Positions 21,738-33,900 of a stretch of 64,000 nt of DNA are shown piece after piece; positions within the stretch are counted from its first letter, which is position 1, and each line of letters begins with the position of its first letter. Made by a program: the position numbers and the translations under genes. The DNA is from Lasiodiplodia sp. COLG20. Taxonomy: Eukaryota > Ascomycota > Dothideomycetes > Botryosphaeriales > Botryosphaeriaceae. The notes beneath the pieces were generated by a model. That model did not search any database and had not been told where the DNA came from. It saw nothing but the letters and a program-made list of their open reading frames with translations. The stretch covers positions 4,216,001 through 4,280,000 of the forward strand of contig VNWV01000002.1 in assembly GCA_009801085.1 (NCBI GenBank), read 5' to 3'.

Positions 21738-23988
21738 TGGGACCGCTTGAGGTGTTGGGCGTAGATTCTCGTGAAGCTGTGACGCACGGTGGGTAGTTTT
21801 GCGTCTCAATGCTGCTGCCAAGACGCCGACTTGCCGACAATACTGAGCGTGCTGTTAGCTCTTGGAAATGTCAAAATTAGCCGTTGATAATTCAAAGAGG
21901 TTCATTTTCCGCGACCAGGCTGTCGTGAACGGCGCATTTACTGCGACCGCACAGTCCCTTCTCCTGCGCCGTCGCCGTGGCAATTGTGGTGCTGACGTCT
22001 GAAGTTGGTCGGCGGTCGGGCGCCGCTTCGGGAGACCCGCAGGCCGGAGGCTTGGCGCTCCGCGCCGCGAAATTCTTCCCACAGCGAACGCGACCTTCTC
22101 TCTTCTTCATCTCCAGTCCGCCTTCGCGACCACTCGCTCTGCAACGCCTTGCTGTAAGTCATCTGCCCTCCCGATGCGCACGCCGCCTTCACATGAAGAA
22201 ATCCCATCACAACTAGTTCCGGCGACCATCCTATGGGCCATGAACAAACATGCACTACCATCTGACTACTCATCTCAAATCTTCATTTTGCAACGCTATC
22301 GAGGCTTGGGAGCGCGTCACTGACAAACTTACCTTAGGCTCGGCATGTAGTCACACTAAGCCAGCCTGCGCTGTTCTTCGCTGGCTCGTATCCCGCGCAA
22401 GATTGGCCGCCACGTACGCGTGGCCTGGCTTGAGGCTCGGCCTCTGCGCTCACCTAAGCTGATGATCCTATCACGAACAAATTCGGCCATATGTCCGCGT
22501 GTGGTGGCATTGGAGTCATTTCCTGATCTCTTGACAGGATGGGAAGGTCGAAGGGGTGGTGTGCCATGGCCTGCAATGCTACCTGGCCGTCGATGCCACC
22601 ACCCCTCTCGATCTCCTGGAAGCACTGTAAGTCATTTCGATCTCCGTTGTCCCCTAGCTCTTGTGATGATCGGTTTAAATTATCAGTTCTGCTACTGAAC
22701 ATTCTTGTGGAAATCTTTTACCAAGCTTACTATATCTGACCCATGAGCCAATCTTTGACTTTATTCACGTACAATTATTGCTTCATTGGACCAGGCTAAC
22801 GTCCAATTCTAGAACCTGCGTGGCGTCCGCTAGATTCCGAGCCTGTCAGCAGCCCATGCTTGATTGCGTCAGATGTAAGTACCACCGGCACCCCGCAAGC
22901 CCCGGGGGCTTCCCTACAGATCTTCCTGCTGCAAAGATGAACCCAAGTCTATCCATTCAATGAGCCGCCCCGCCGGTCCACCCTCCCGCACCGGACCTGC
23001 GATCCTATTCTGGGTCGCAGGGATGATAGGTTGTGGAGTTGCTCAATCGTGCCGTCGACCGTTCCCTTCTTGGGGGCGCACCCGATGGGTTTGCGGAGCG
23101 TAATTGCGGGCTTAGTGCTGCGGGCTGCGCTTGGAACCGTTTTGGGGCCAGCGTAGCTTGCGGCCGGTGGGAGGCATGAGTAAACCGGCTGTCTGAGTAA
23201 AGTGAGGCTTTGGCAGTGGCTCGGCAAATAAATCGAAGCAAGGGTCACCCCTTCCTCGATTTTATTTCCGGTAGTCACGGCAGAGTCTCACGCGCACGCG
23301 CTTCCCCGCGAAACCTTCGAGCCCTTACTCAGGAACACGATGAGGCTGACTTGTTCTTGTCTTACCAGGACCAGTTGACGCAGCCTTATGACATGTTGGT
23401 CTCTATTTATAGCGCGGACGGATACCCTGTTCCAGGTAGGTGGGAACCCGTCAACTTTCGAATCTGCATTGTAGTCAAGGGTATGTGGGGTAATGCTGGA
23501 GGATCAGCACCCATGTCATCGTCCCGGTCAATTGTGATCTACGTAGCAGCCGTGGATAGCAATTAAAATTAAAATCTACAAGAATGTTCTGGTGTACCAA
23601 ACGATTGTTGCCACCCTTGCCGCCGGTTCCGCTGCTGCTCGAGTTCGTGTTGTGCGTTCCCCAGTCAACCTTAAAAAAAAAAAGGCGCCGCAATACGCGG
23701 ACGTCATTGAAGCAATGAAAACTTTCAGTCTTACCTGGACGGTAGTAGATAGTGGTGATAGACTCAGTGTGGACTTTACCTAGGAACAAAAAGACGCTGA
23801 ATCAGACTGCAATGAAAAAAACCCTTTCAAAGAGTGGTATCAACCTTTAAAGCAACCCGTCAACAGGGGGAGAGAGTAAAAACAAAAGGAAAAAAGAAAA
23901 AACAAGAAGAAACAAGACACCAATCTACCATCATCGCCCGCTCTTACGCGTACTACTACTACTACTACCACGCTTCATTTCCCTCCCC
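21738..23988. other. 2.25-kb intergenic stretch, no gene recognised
   Basis: Upstream of MTR3 and downstream of the DUF3112-type gene. Frames of 60-120 codons occur on both strands, but none has splice-linked neighbours or family motifs. A TAC microsatellite (about six units) lies at 23950-23968 and an A-rich run at 23880-23910. The MTR3 promoter must lie next to 21738. Confidence 0.4.
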
Positions 23989-26694
23989 CTATTTGCTATC
24001 CCTGTTGCTGCTGCTGCTGCTGCTCCCCTGCGCGCCGGGGAACCCTCCCAACTCCGGGCTCAGCTGCTGCGCGGCAGCCGAGACGTCGTCGACGACGTAC
24101 GCCGTCCGGGGCCGCTCGCGCTCGCCCCTCTCGTCGCTCAGGTTCACCTCGGTCGCCTGGCTGTACTGGCTGGTGGCGCTGGCCACGCTGGTCGAGTAGC
24201 GCAGCGGCTGCTCGCGGGCGACGCCGAGCATGGCGAAGTTGTTGCCATTGTTGTTGTTGATGTTGTTGTTGTTCTCTGCGTCGTCGTCGTTGTTAATGCC
24301 CCGTCCGAAGCTGAGGCGGTGCGGGCGGTCGTCGTCGGGCGTGTAGGCCCTGCCCACGTCGGCCACCTGCACCGTCGGCGGGAACGGCAGATCGTCGTCA
24401 AAGTCGTCCTGGGCGTTCAGCGTGACGGTGCCAATCGAGTCGGTCGAGGCGGGGGCGCGGGCGTAGCCGGGGCGGAGCTGCGTCGGGTGGTTCTGCGGAG
24501 GAGAAGACCGTTGCTGCTGCTGCTGTTGCTGCTGGCGGTGCTCCTCGGCCTCGTCGAGCGGCCAGGTCTCGGCTAGGGGTACGCTGGCGCGGGCGGCGGT
24601 CGGGGCGGCGAAGCGCGAGGGCGATTGCGAGAAGCGGTGTTGAGGGCTACCTGCGCCTCCGCGGAGGCGGGGGCTGTTGTTGCTGCCGGGGGCGCCTCCT
24701 CCGTAGTTCCAGCGGTCGAAGCGGGTCTCTGTCGGAGGCGCGAGGGGGGCGTTCACGTTGGTGCCGCCGCCCAGAGCCAACAGAGTCTCGTAGTCAGCGG
24801 CGGGGTGGGAGTTGTTGCGCATGAAGGGCGGGGGCCCGCCGACGAATCCGGGATCGGGGCTGGTGATGCGCGATTCCATACGGCTGAGGCGGCGGTCCAG
24901 CATCATGAGGCCGTCGAAGCCCGAGCTCGCGCGGTTCATGCGGGCCTCTTGCTCCTCGAGGCGCGCCAGACGGCGGTCGAGGCGGTCGAGCAGGCCGAGC
25001 GCCACGTTCTCATGGCCGTCGACGTTGCCGAAGCCCATGTTCACGCCTGCATTGTCGACGCTGCCGCGGAGCGTGGTACCGGCTGAGGACTGCGGCCGCA
25101 TGCGCGGCGTTGCGCCTGGGTCGGGCTCCTCGAGACGGGATAGGCGCTGCGTCAGACGGTCGAGCAGGTCGTTGCGGCGCGGCGCTTCCTCGAGGTACGA
25201 CAGACGGCGGTCGAGCGTGACGAGCAGGTCGACGACCTTGTCGAGCTTGTCTTCGGTAGCGCGCGTCGACGCCGCGCCTGACGACGCGTTGGGGGGCGTT
25301 GGCGAAGACACGATGGCTCCAGCTGCAGAAGGTGGAAGCGCAGGCACTGGCGGAACGTCGGCGTTGGATCTGTACTTGTCCGACTTGACGTGCACTGGCT
25401 TGGGAGACTCGGGCAGGAGCAAGTGATCCTTGGACAAAGCCGCTGTGGTTCCTGAGATGGCACTGTGTGGCGCTGACTGCGCCTCGAGATCGATCTTCTT
25501 CTTCTCCGCCGGCGAGAAATCCGTCTTGAGGTTGAGCTTCCGCGGAGTGCTGGGGTCGTACTCGTCGAGTGTGGACGCCTTGCCTGCCAGGGTTTGCATG
25601 CTGTCGTGCTTCTTGGCCTGCACACTGGTGCGCTTCGGGTCGATGGTCTTGGGCGCGTACGGGCCGCGCGCATATTGTCCAGGGCCCTTCGCACCATTTG
25701 GAATGTGGAAGCGCCTGTCGACGCGGAAGGCGAGATACAGGTAGATAACAAGTATCTCAAGCGCAAAGTTGAAGATATAGAAGCATGCTTTGGAGTAATA
25801 CGACGGAAGTGGCTGCGTCATTGGCACCGGGTCCAGGTACGCCGTGGCGCACCGGAACGCCGCGCCCAGACACAAGATGAACGTGGCGAGAAGGAGCACG
25901 ATAATCTTGCTACGCCACCTTCCAATTCCGAACTTCTCGAGGCGCTTTTTGCGCGGGAGGATGAGCCCGAGCAAAGTCAAGGGAATTGGTAGGAATGAGA
26001 CGTATGCGAAGAATGTCGAGCAGTAGAGCTGGATGTCCCGGTCGATACGCCTTGTGTTGATGCTAAGCGTGTAGAACGACTGTACAGTGACAGTGATGAC
26101 CATGATCAGGGTAAGCGCCGTCACCACGTACGTCAGCTTGAAGAACATGCCGAAACGGAATGACCAGCCCAGCCGAGGGTGTTGGGCACGGATCATGCGT
26201 TGCGTGAAAATCAAGTTGATGATGTAGATTAGCAGGACTCCGGCTGCGACGAAGATCTGGGCTGCAATTGCCAATTGGATATTCGTGGGCCTGGTGGCGG
26301 ACGCGATGCGTAGGATGCAGGTCACAACTCTGCACATGCAAAAACCTGGGGAAAAAAGTTAAAAAAAAAAAAAAAAACTTTCTCTCCTATCCTGTTCCAA
26401 TAATACTCACCGAATATCAACAAAGTCAACAGAAACTTGTGGCCCTGTTTCTGATTCTTCTTGAAAAGGGCCATGTGGCCAATTGCACCAATAATGTAGA
26501 GCGCAAGGAAGACGGCGGTAACGGGAATATCAACCGATTCTTCCAGCCTGCCGCCGAGGGACCATGTCTGCGGTGGATACGGCGGTCCCGGCGGGGGGCG
26601 CTGCTGTGCCCCCGCCTACAAAAGAAATGTCAGTATGTCCCTCTGCAGTGCATACGGCTTCACTCACCTGACCTTGGCCTCCTTGCGATGACAT
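23989..26694 (-). CDS. seven-helix membrane protein of DUF3112 type with long disordered tail
   Basis: Three exons: 26668-26694, 26411-26615 and 23989-26345, give 862 residues. The start is MSSQGGQGQ, then a Pro/Gln stretch, TAVFLALYIIGAIGHMALF as helix 1 and LLTLLIFGFCMCRVVTCILR as helix 2. Helices follow at IAAQIFVAAGVLLIYIINLI, FKLTYVVTALTLIMVITVTV, FFAYVSFLPIPLTLLGLI, IVLLLATFILCLGAAFRC and ACFYIFNFALEILVIYLYLA. This is the fungal DUF3112 family layout, of unknown function. The remaining 550 residues are disordered, with four LDRRLxRLEE-like segments (near 24860-25250), a poly-Gln run and a poly-Asn run, and they end in poly-Ser. The second intron holds 18 consecutive T residues on the coding strand. 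Confidence 0.82.
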
Positions 26695-27827
26695 GGTGGA
26701 CGCTCAAGGAAGGGGACACACGGCGTAGGAGCCGCGGGGTTTGGGAGAAGTGAGAGATCAGGGCGCAAAAGGAAAAGAAGGAAGAAGGCAGAAAGGGAAG
26801 CGGGCGAGCTGGATTGGGAATTTTGGGGAAAAAAATTATTAAGAGCAGCTCGGAGGGGACGAAGGCAACGCGTACATGCATATATGGAGACGTTCTCGAG
26901 TCAAGCCACTCAGGCGGAAGTCCGAGAGTCACAACATGCATATTGGTGGTTAGCGTTTCGGACTCCGGCGCGGGGGAATCTGATGTTGGTGGACTAGCCA
27001 CAACCCTGCAGGTAAGACTCAGATCAGCGGGCACAGCAGCAACGCCTCTGCATGGCCATCGCCGCTCAGCATCAGCCTGCGCATGGCCGAGCAGCCATGT
27101 CGGCATGCGTGCAGCTGTGCTGCCCGACATGTTGCGATGAGTCGAGGGCTTGGGGCGGCCCGGGCGAGGTCGTCATCCGGTCGGTTGCACTCCCGAGTTG
27201 CTGCAGCGATGCGCAGGTTGAGCTATCCTGTCGCGAGATCGGCCGAGCAAAACCAGGCTCCGGGCTGCCGGTTGTCCCACCTACGGCAGGCTTCGGCTGT
27301 TGATCGCTAACCTGAGGCAGCTGCTCGTACCCTGTGGCTTGCGCCTTGGACGCCTCCTACCGGCCCTCCGCACTTGCTACACCAACTACAATCGAGCCTG
27401 CACCTTGCTTAGCCTCGTGTGACGTCTCCTGCCCGCTGCTTGGTTACGTGTGCGATGCAGCCAGCTTTGTCTGACGTCGGGGCGGCCGATCAAGCTTCGC
27501 CGTGTTACGCTCCGCCCAAGCTTTCGCTGACGGTCACGTGTAGAAGGTCAAACAGCCGCAGATCGACGCTGACAAGTCGCGGGCCGCATGCCTCGTGTGC
27601 GCCTATAATTAGCCATAAGCATAGTTGCGCGTGCTGGGGACCCCTCGGCCGATGTGTGAGCGTAATAGGTGTGCATTGACTGTGCCGACGTAGCTACAAA
27701 ACTGCAATAATTAACTCTCTGCTGCAAATATTGCCATCTGCGCTACCTTCGTCATTAGTACGAGTATCCGAGAAGCTGCAAGGAAATAATCTCTCAAAGA
27801 ACCGCGGAATCCGTCCTCACTACCCTG
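26695..27827. promoter_or_regulatory. intergenic, promoter of the DUF3112-type gene
   Basis: About 1.1 kb. The first 150 bp upstream of the ATG at 26694 are CT-rich on the coding strand, like a fungal leader. The rest holds no supported gene or repeat. Confidence 0.35.
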
Positions 27828-30614
27828 TTACTGGAGAAACGGCGGATCAAGCGAAAGCGATGGAAAGCCACCGCCGCTCCCGCCTGCAGCCGTCTGCGTT
27901 ACATCATTCGCCCCTACAAGCCGAGGTTGGGTACTGACCGCCGTGCCTGTATTGGCTGCTCGACGCTGACTGTACTCATTGTCGCCTACGTGTGGACCTT
28001 CAAAGCGGGGGTCGTTCGAGAACCCTAGCCTTGGTGTGGTCTGAGCCGTCGAATCAACGCCGTTGCCATCAACAACGGGGCTAATGTGCTCCCCAACCAG
28101 AGCTTGTTCAAGTATGTGTTCCCCGTCTTGGGTGAAGAGCTTTCGTTGAGCAGCGTTGAAGTAGTCTCGGGTGCTGTCGCTGACCATTACCTGCGACCTT
28201 CTCTTTTCCGCCAGCTTCGGGCTATCTGATATCGCTTGTGGCGCAGAACGTACATCTGTCGAAGAACAGCGGCGCGGCTGGACTGGCCGTCGGTTGGCGT
28301 TTTTGACGAAGGAGGCTCCTAGGTAAGAATGTCAGCCGGTAAACAGCGAATGATGGGGCAGCCTCACCCTCAGGAACGTCGTCAACAGGCCCCGGCCGCC
28401 AGAATGCTATCAGAAAGTCAGTCGATCAACGCATCGTAAAGGGGTAAGTTTATTGGGTTCGAGGATGCTTTGCAGGAGTTGCAAGGACAGGGAAAGCTGC
28501 AAGCAACAGAACCTTTCGCGTACGTCGAGTAACGGCGGTTGCAATTCCCCGAATCCTCCGCCGTACCATGTCCCGTGCGCTGCTTCGAAGAGGCTGGTAC
28601 TGCCGCTGCAACCAGCTGTCGCTTGTCTGAGTCCGGAAGGCTTGAGCCGAAAGCCTCAGATGGCACCTCCGACTTCTTTCCTTTCTTTTTCTCAAGACAA
28701 TCCGAAAGCCTTGAATTCGCGGCAGGTGTGGACATTATTTCTTCTGGAACCTCCATCCACATACCTGAAGACTCCATGCGTGCAGCTTGTCCAGGACGTG
28801 TCAAGTCATTGACATAATCATCCGACCCTCTGCGACACTGGCTCTCACTGGGTGATGGTGGAACGCAACGTTGACTTAAGGCACGCTGATTCTCAGAGAA
28901 TTTGGGAGTGCTGCGAAATCGGTCCGAAATGGTCTCTGGGGCAGCAGTCAAGACGTAAGGTTTACCCTCGTAAGTGTTATCGTCTGTTCGCTCAATAAGT
29001 GGATTCCCCGCATCGGCCAATGCCCTGTCGGAAGAGCTGCCAGCTTCCGATGAGGATCCATTGTCTGCTTCCTGGTCCGAAGCCTGGCTTTCAATCTCGC
29101 GGGGTCCCTCCATTTCCTCGTCCTCTTCACCAATTTCCGTGTATGGTTTTGCAGGCATGGAATGGAAACCTTTCATCAAATCCAAAGCGTGCCTGGTGGT
29201 AGGCTGGGTATTCAGCGCTTTTTGCCCTCCATGCTGCCTCATGCTAACAGCTCTGTCAGCGCCACCACCCTGTCTCTGTTCCGTGCCCAAACACCGATCA
29301 CCATGACGATGAGTGGCTGCTGTTTGAACGCGCCCTTCCGGGTTATCGAGAGATGGGACAACCGCGTCATCGTCAAAGAGATTCTCTGAGCAGTTTTTGG
29401 ACGCGGCGTCCAGTCCGTGGGGCGAGTTTATCTCGCGCATCTCACTTTCTATTTCGACCGACTGACCAAGGGCGTGTAAAGGCCCCTGGACAAGTTCGAG
29501 GCCACCTGCTGAAAGCCCACGACTCCCGCGGAATCTTCGCACTCTCTTTTGCTTCGGTGGCACAGAGAGCTCGGATCCCACGAAACCATCGGCTATCGGG
29601 CTGTATTTATGGACGCGCTTCCTTCCTTTTTCCACAATTTTCGGGAACCGGAATTTCGACAAATCAGGTGTTTCGCGAGGAGATTCTGGCACGCGAATCA
29701 TCTGTTTCAACATGCTCAAGCGTTCCGTGGGCTTTCTGACGCCTGCTGTGCCACAATCCTCGGCCGTAGGCGTGTGGCACGCCCGCTGCGCCTGGCTGTC
29801 CTCGATGGGGTCAGGACCCTGCAACAGGATTTCGCTGTCATTCCGAGAATCCTACGGCAATATCCGTTAGCAGGAACAATGTGGCTGTCACACCACGCGC
29901 ACTCACGTCAGCCACCAAATCTCCCTGAACATCTACATAAACGGAGGCCGGCGCCGTAGGTAGCTGGGCGACGGGCGGATTCTCTCCGGCCGAACCAGAC
30001 TGCCGATTACCCCGAGGATGTGTCGAAGTTTCTCCGGCGCCTACAATCGCGCGTGGCGCGATAAACATATTAGCCGCCTCCCGAGCCGCCGCCGCCGCGT
30101 CGCAATCGCTGCAGACGCTGTTACCACGCGTTTCGTCGCCAACGTCGCAACACCCGGCCTTCTGAGCTGTAGCGGTTGATGATTCACCATCATGGCCACT
30201 GCGATCGTTCGCGCTTGATGTTGCGCCGCCAGGAATGGCCGCCTGCGCGGGAATTCCACTGTCGACGTCTTCCGCGCCCACGCCCTGGGCATCATATATC
30301 AGGGTTTTGTGAAGGCTATCGGACTCGCTGGTCGGTGGTGGTGGTTGGTCGCGCGTGGACTGCTGCTGGGTGAGAGGGGAGCGTTGTCCGGTCTTGGCTG
30401 CAGCGTGGTCAGAGGGCGAACTGCTCCGCGACAACACCACGGGCGGCTGCGAGGCCCGGTGCGTCAGATCCGGGGCCCAGGGCGATCGGACAGCCGCATG
30501 TTCGTCAGCCGTGCCGACAGGGCGGCGGCAGCGCCTTGGTGGAGGGATTGCTGGCCGCCGGTGTCTGTGCTTGCGCCACTCAGATTTGCGTGCAGCAGCG
30601 GGTGAGACAAGCAT
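27828..30614 (-). CDS. unknown 858-residue disordered protein
   Basis: Proposed exons: 29907-30614, 28513-29851, 28368-28406 and 27828-28318, all phase-consistent. Exon 1 from MLVSPAAARKSEWRKHRHRR is Pro/Ser/Arg-rich and contains GCCDVGDETRGNSVCSDCD, with four or five Cys. The first join gives VYVDVQGDLVADDSRNDSEI. Exon 2 has LSMLKQMIRVPESPRET, a basic patch (PPKQKRVRRFRGSRG) and acidic Glu/Asp-rich segments; the end has TRDYFNAAQRKLFTQDGEHI. No domain is recognised. Basic patches and acidic low-complexity stretches suggest a nuclear protein, but this is inference. The second intron uses a weak donor (gttctg), so that join is the least certain. It is divergent from the YVC1-like gene, 368 bp apart. 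Confidence 0.55.
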
Positions 30615-30982
30615 CGTGCAGATGGGCGATCCGGCAAGCTGGATCTGGGAGCGTAAGGCTGGGAGCGTCGACGGGCAAAGGAGAGACAGGCGGCGGCTGG
30701 AGTGCTGGGGGCGAGACGAGGGAGCCGCCGAACTGCAGGGGTCCTCGCGCTTGTCGCGTCTGCAGCGGCCCGTCGCGCATGCGCGGCTGCATGGGGGCTG
30801 AAGCAAGCGCGCGCTCACGACTCGCGGTAAAGGGGTCTGAGGATGGTCTTTGCGGGGTGGGGATCAGCAAGAGCGGTCAGTAATGAATTTTAAAATCTTC
30901 TGGCGTGGCCAACGCGGTCGCTGCCGAACGCACCTTCCTCATCGTCCTTCTGTCGCCTGCTTCGTGAAGGGTAGTCGCAGTC
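30615..30982. promoter_or_regulatory. divergent promoter region, unknown gene and YVC1-like gene
   Basis: 368 bp between start codons, GC-rich near the unknown gene and mixed near YVC1. No named box is visible. Confidence 0.35.
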
Positions 30983-33900
30983 ATGGCAGCGGAAACAGCC
31001 ACCGTCAAGCTCACCTTGCCTCTCCCTGAACTCCCTGACATCAGGGATGACGAGAGCTTCAGCGACGTTGCTCGCAAGCTGTCGTAGTACGTGGCCCCTT
31101 TCCCCAGACCTCACCCACCACCTTTCCATCCCATTTTCATCTCAATATCCCCGGAGTGGGGCGGAAACGCCTTGCGGGTAGATCTTGAGGCTCTGGCGAG
31201 CCGCTCGCTGCCCTGTTGAGGTCGCCTGACCCCCCGGATGGAGATAGCCGCCCGGCCAGAGCCCAGATCTGCTGAATCGGGCTTTTGCCGCAACTCTTGA
31301 GCACTGACCGGAATACAGTTACATCATTGAGGCCGTCGACTCGCCCCTGGGCTGGGAAGATCTCCGCAGCAGCAAGCACATGAAGAGGCTGCAGCCTCTC
31401 ATCAACAAGCTTTCCAACGAGGTTCACCATGAGGCTATTGTTGCTGCTCTGCTGTAAGTGCCCCTATTCAACTCGTTCCCACATCTTCTGACGAATGCGG
31501 CTTCCGGCAAACTGCGGCTCCGGACGCAGTCTCGCCAAACGGACTTCGCTCGTCTTGTATCCCTACGCAAGTCACGTGTTCGATTGGCTTGCAGAGCATT
31601 GCACCGAAAGGGCTGCCGATGGGAAGTTGCAGCGTGTGCTGAGACGAATATATCGTGGCAGTCATGCCATGTTCGTCTCCACGGCATGCTTTGGCTGCTT
31701 ATCGGTCGCCATCTTATCTCGCAATGCTTGGCAAGCCAATCTTGCGCCCCTGGTCTTGACTAGATACAGGCGAAGCATTCCTTCCGGCGATTGACGAGTC
31801 TGGAGTGCTGCAGCTTTCAGGGAGCTTCCTTTACAGTGCTCTGAAGGGTCATTTCCGTGCCATTGAGAGCGATGATGACCGTGGCATCAACGAGTCGCGT
31901 GGTCTTGCGTGCGAAGTTGTGGCCTGGCAGTTTGTGCTGACCTTGTCAGAGAGGGAGGCGCTTGACTACCTTCTGTTTGAGCTTCCGAAGCATGATGACA
32001 AGCATGATGATTCGGACGATGAGGAATCACGTGCTGCGACGCGCGGACGCGCCAATGGCAACGGTCGGCAATCTCACGGAGAGCCGACCGAGAGGACTGG
32101 GCTCCTGTCAGACCACCGCACTGCCGGCCATGGCACTGCCAACGGCAACGGCAACAGCAACGGCAACGGCCACAGCAATGGCAATGGCAACGGCAACAGC
32201 GCTCGTCGCTCCAAGTCGAGAGATTCCTCTCGCTCCACCAACCACCACATCCCTGGCGACGAGTACGAAGCCACTGGTGGGGAAGGTTTTGCCGAACCTT
32301 TCTTGAACCTCAATACTCTTGAGATTGCTGCCGTTGCCGGCGCCAAGAAGTTCCTCAGTCAAAGATGCATCCAGGACATCATCAACGGAATCTGGAACGG
32401 TGAAATCGTCTTCTGGGAGAACCTCACGGTCGGCGCCGTCAAGAAGCCCAAGTACTACAACAAACAGTAAGTAACAAGCCTCGCGCGAATGAGTTTCACG
32501 CACCTGTGTATGCATGCGTATGGCACTCCCGCTGACCAGCTCCCAGCTTGGGCGACCCGTGGTGCCGTCTGCGCGTGCCGCGGTACATGAAGACTTTTGA
32601 GATTTTCTTCTTCTTGTGCTTCCTGGGGCTCTTTTATATCGTGTCTATCCAACGCGATATGGAGAACATCACGGTCGCCGAGGTCATCTTCTATCTCTTC
32701 ATTGCCGGCTTCGCCTTCGACGAATGTAAGTCGAGCCATGTCATGGGTCCTGTACCAAGATTAATCCAGTCTAGGGAACGAGTTCCAGGAAGCAGGTGTC
32801 CACTTCTACTCAACTGACATCTGGAGTCTTTGGGACATTGGAATCATCATCATCGGCCTCGTCTTCTTCATTACCAGTAGGCAACCAATTCCGCAGCAAG
32901 CGACAACGAGGCAGTGGCTAACGGTCTGAAGGAATGATTGGTCTGGCTCACGACGACAAGCAGTTGCTGGAGATTTCGTTCAGCATTCTTGCACTTCACT
33001 CGCTCTTCTTGACTCCGCGGTAGGTCCAGTCAGCAGTGCTGCCTGCGATCGACGAGCTGACGGATCCTTGTAGTATTTTCTCGCTGCTCAGCCTGAACCC
33101 ATACTACGGAACCCTGGTAAGTGGCAAATTGCATGCGGCGTTGTTTCAGCTACTGACCGAGAACTAGCTTCCTTGTCTGAAGGAGATGGTAGGTTTCTGC
33201 CTGCAATGAGGCGGTATCTCCAGCGGCGAGCTGACGGTGAATTAGGGCAAACAAATTATCAAGTTTTTGGGCTTCGTACTCATCATCTATCTTGGTAGGT
33301 GCCCGGTAGCTGCTGCCTTTCGTGAGGCGTGGGCATGACTGACCATGGGTGATTGCTGCTGTAGGCTTTTTCACCACCTTTGCGTTGCTTGCGCGTGGCC
33401 ATGTCGCTCTGCGCGATACTTCGATCACGGTGCTGAAGGTCTTTTTTGGGTAAGCGGCGATGCCCCACTTCAACGGTTGTGCTTCGCTAACGCTTTCGTT
33501 TACAGTGGCGGAGTTATCGGATTTGTAAGTTTTCCGTGCGCAAAATTGCACAGACTGTGTGGCTGACGTTGCTCCCAGGACATCGCTCCAAGAATGTGAG
33601 TCTAGACCCGCTCTGCGTGTTGGCAACGGTGCTAATTCTCAACAGATCTCCATATCTCGGTCTCCCCGTCATGGTCGGTATCCCCGATGGCACACGATGT
33701 GCTGCGCCAGCTAACGCGCGTTTAGATTGTTTTCGTCTGCATGACCAATCAGCTTCTGATCACGTCGATGATGGCATATGTCAACACCAGTCTGCGGCAG
33801 GTAAGTTGTGTAGAATTCATGGGTGGGTGGGGGCGGTGAAGAATAGCCGCGCTGCTCTCTCGTTTGGGAAAAAGCTGTGCACTTCCCCAGTCGCCCGAGC

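Noticed and set aside
23950..23968. TAC microsatellite
   Set aside because: A short simple repeat without associated feature.
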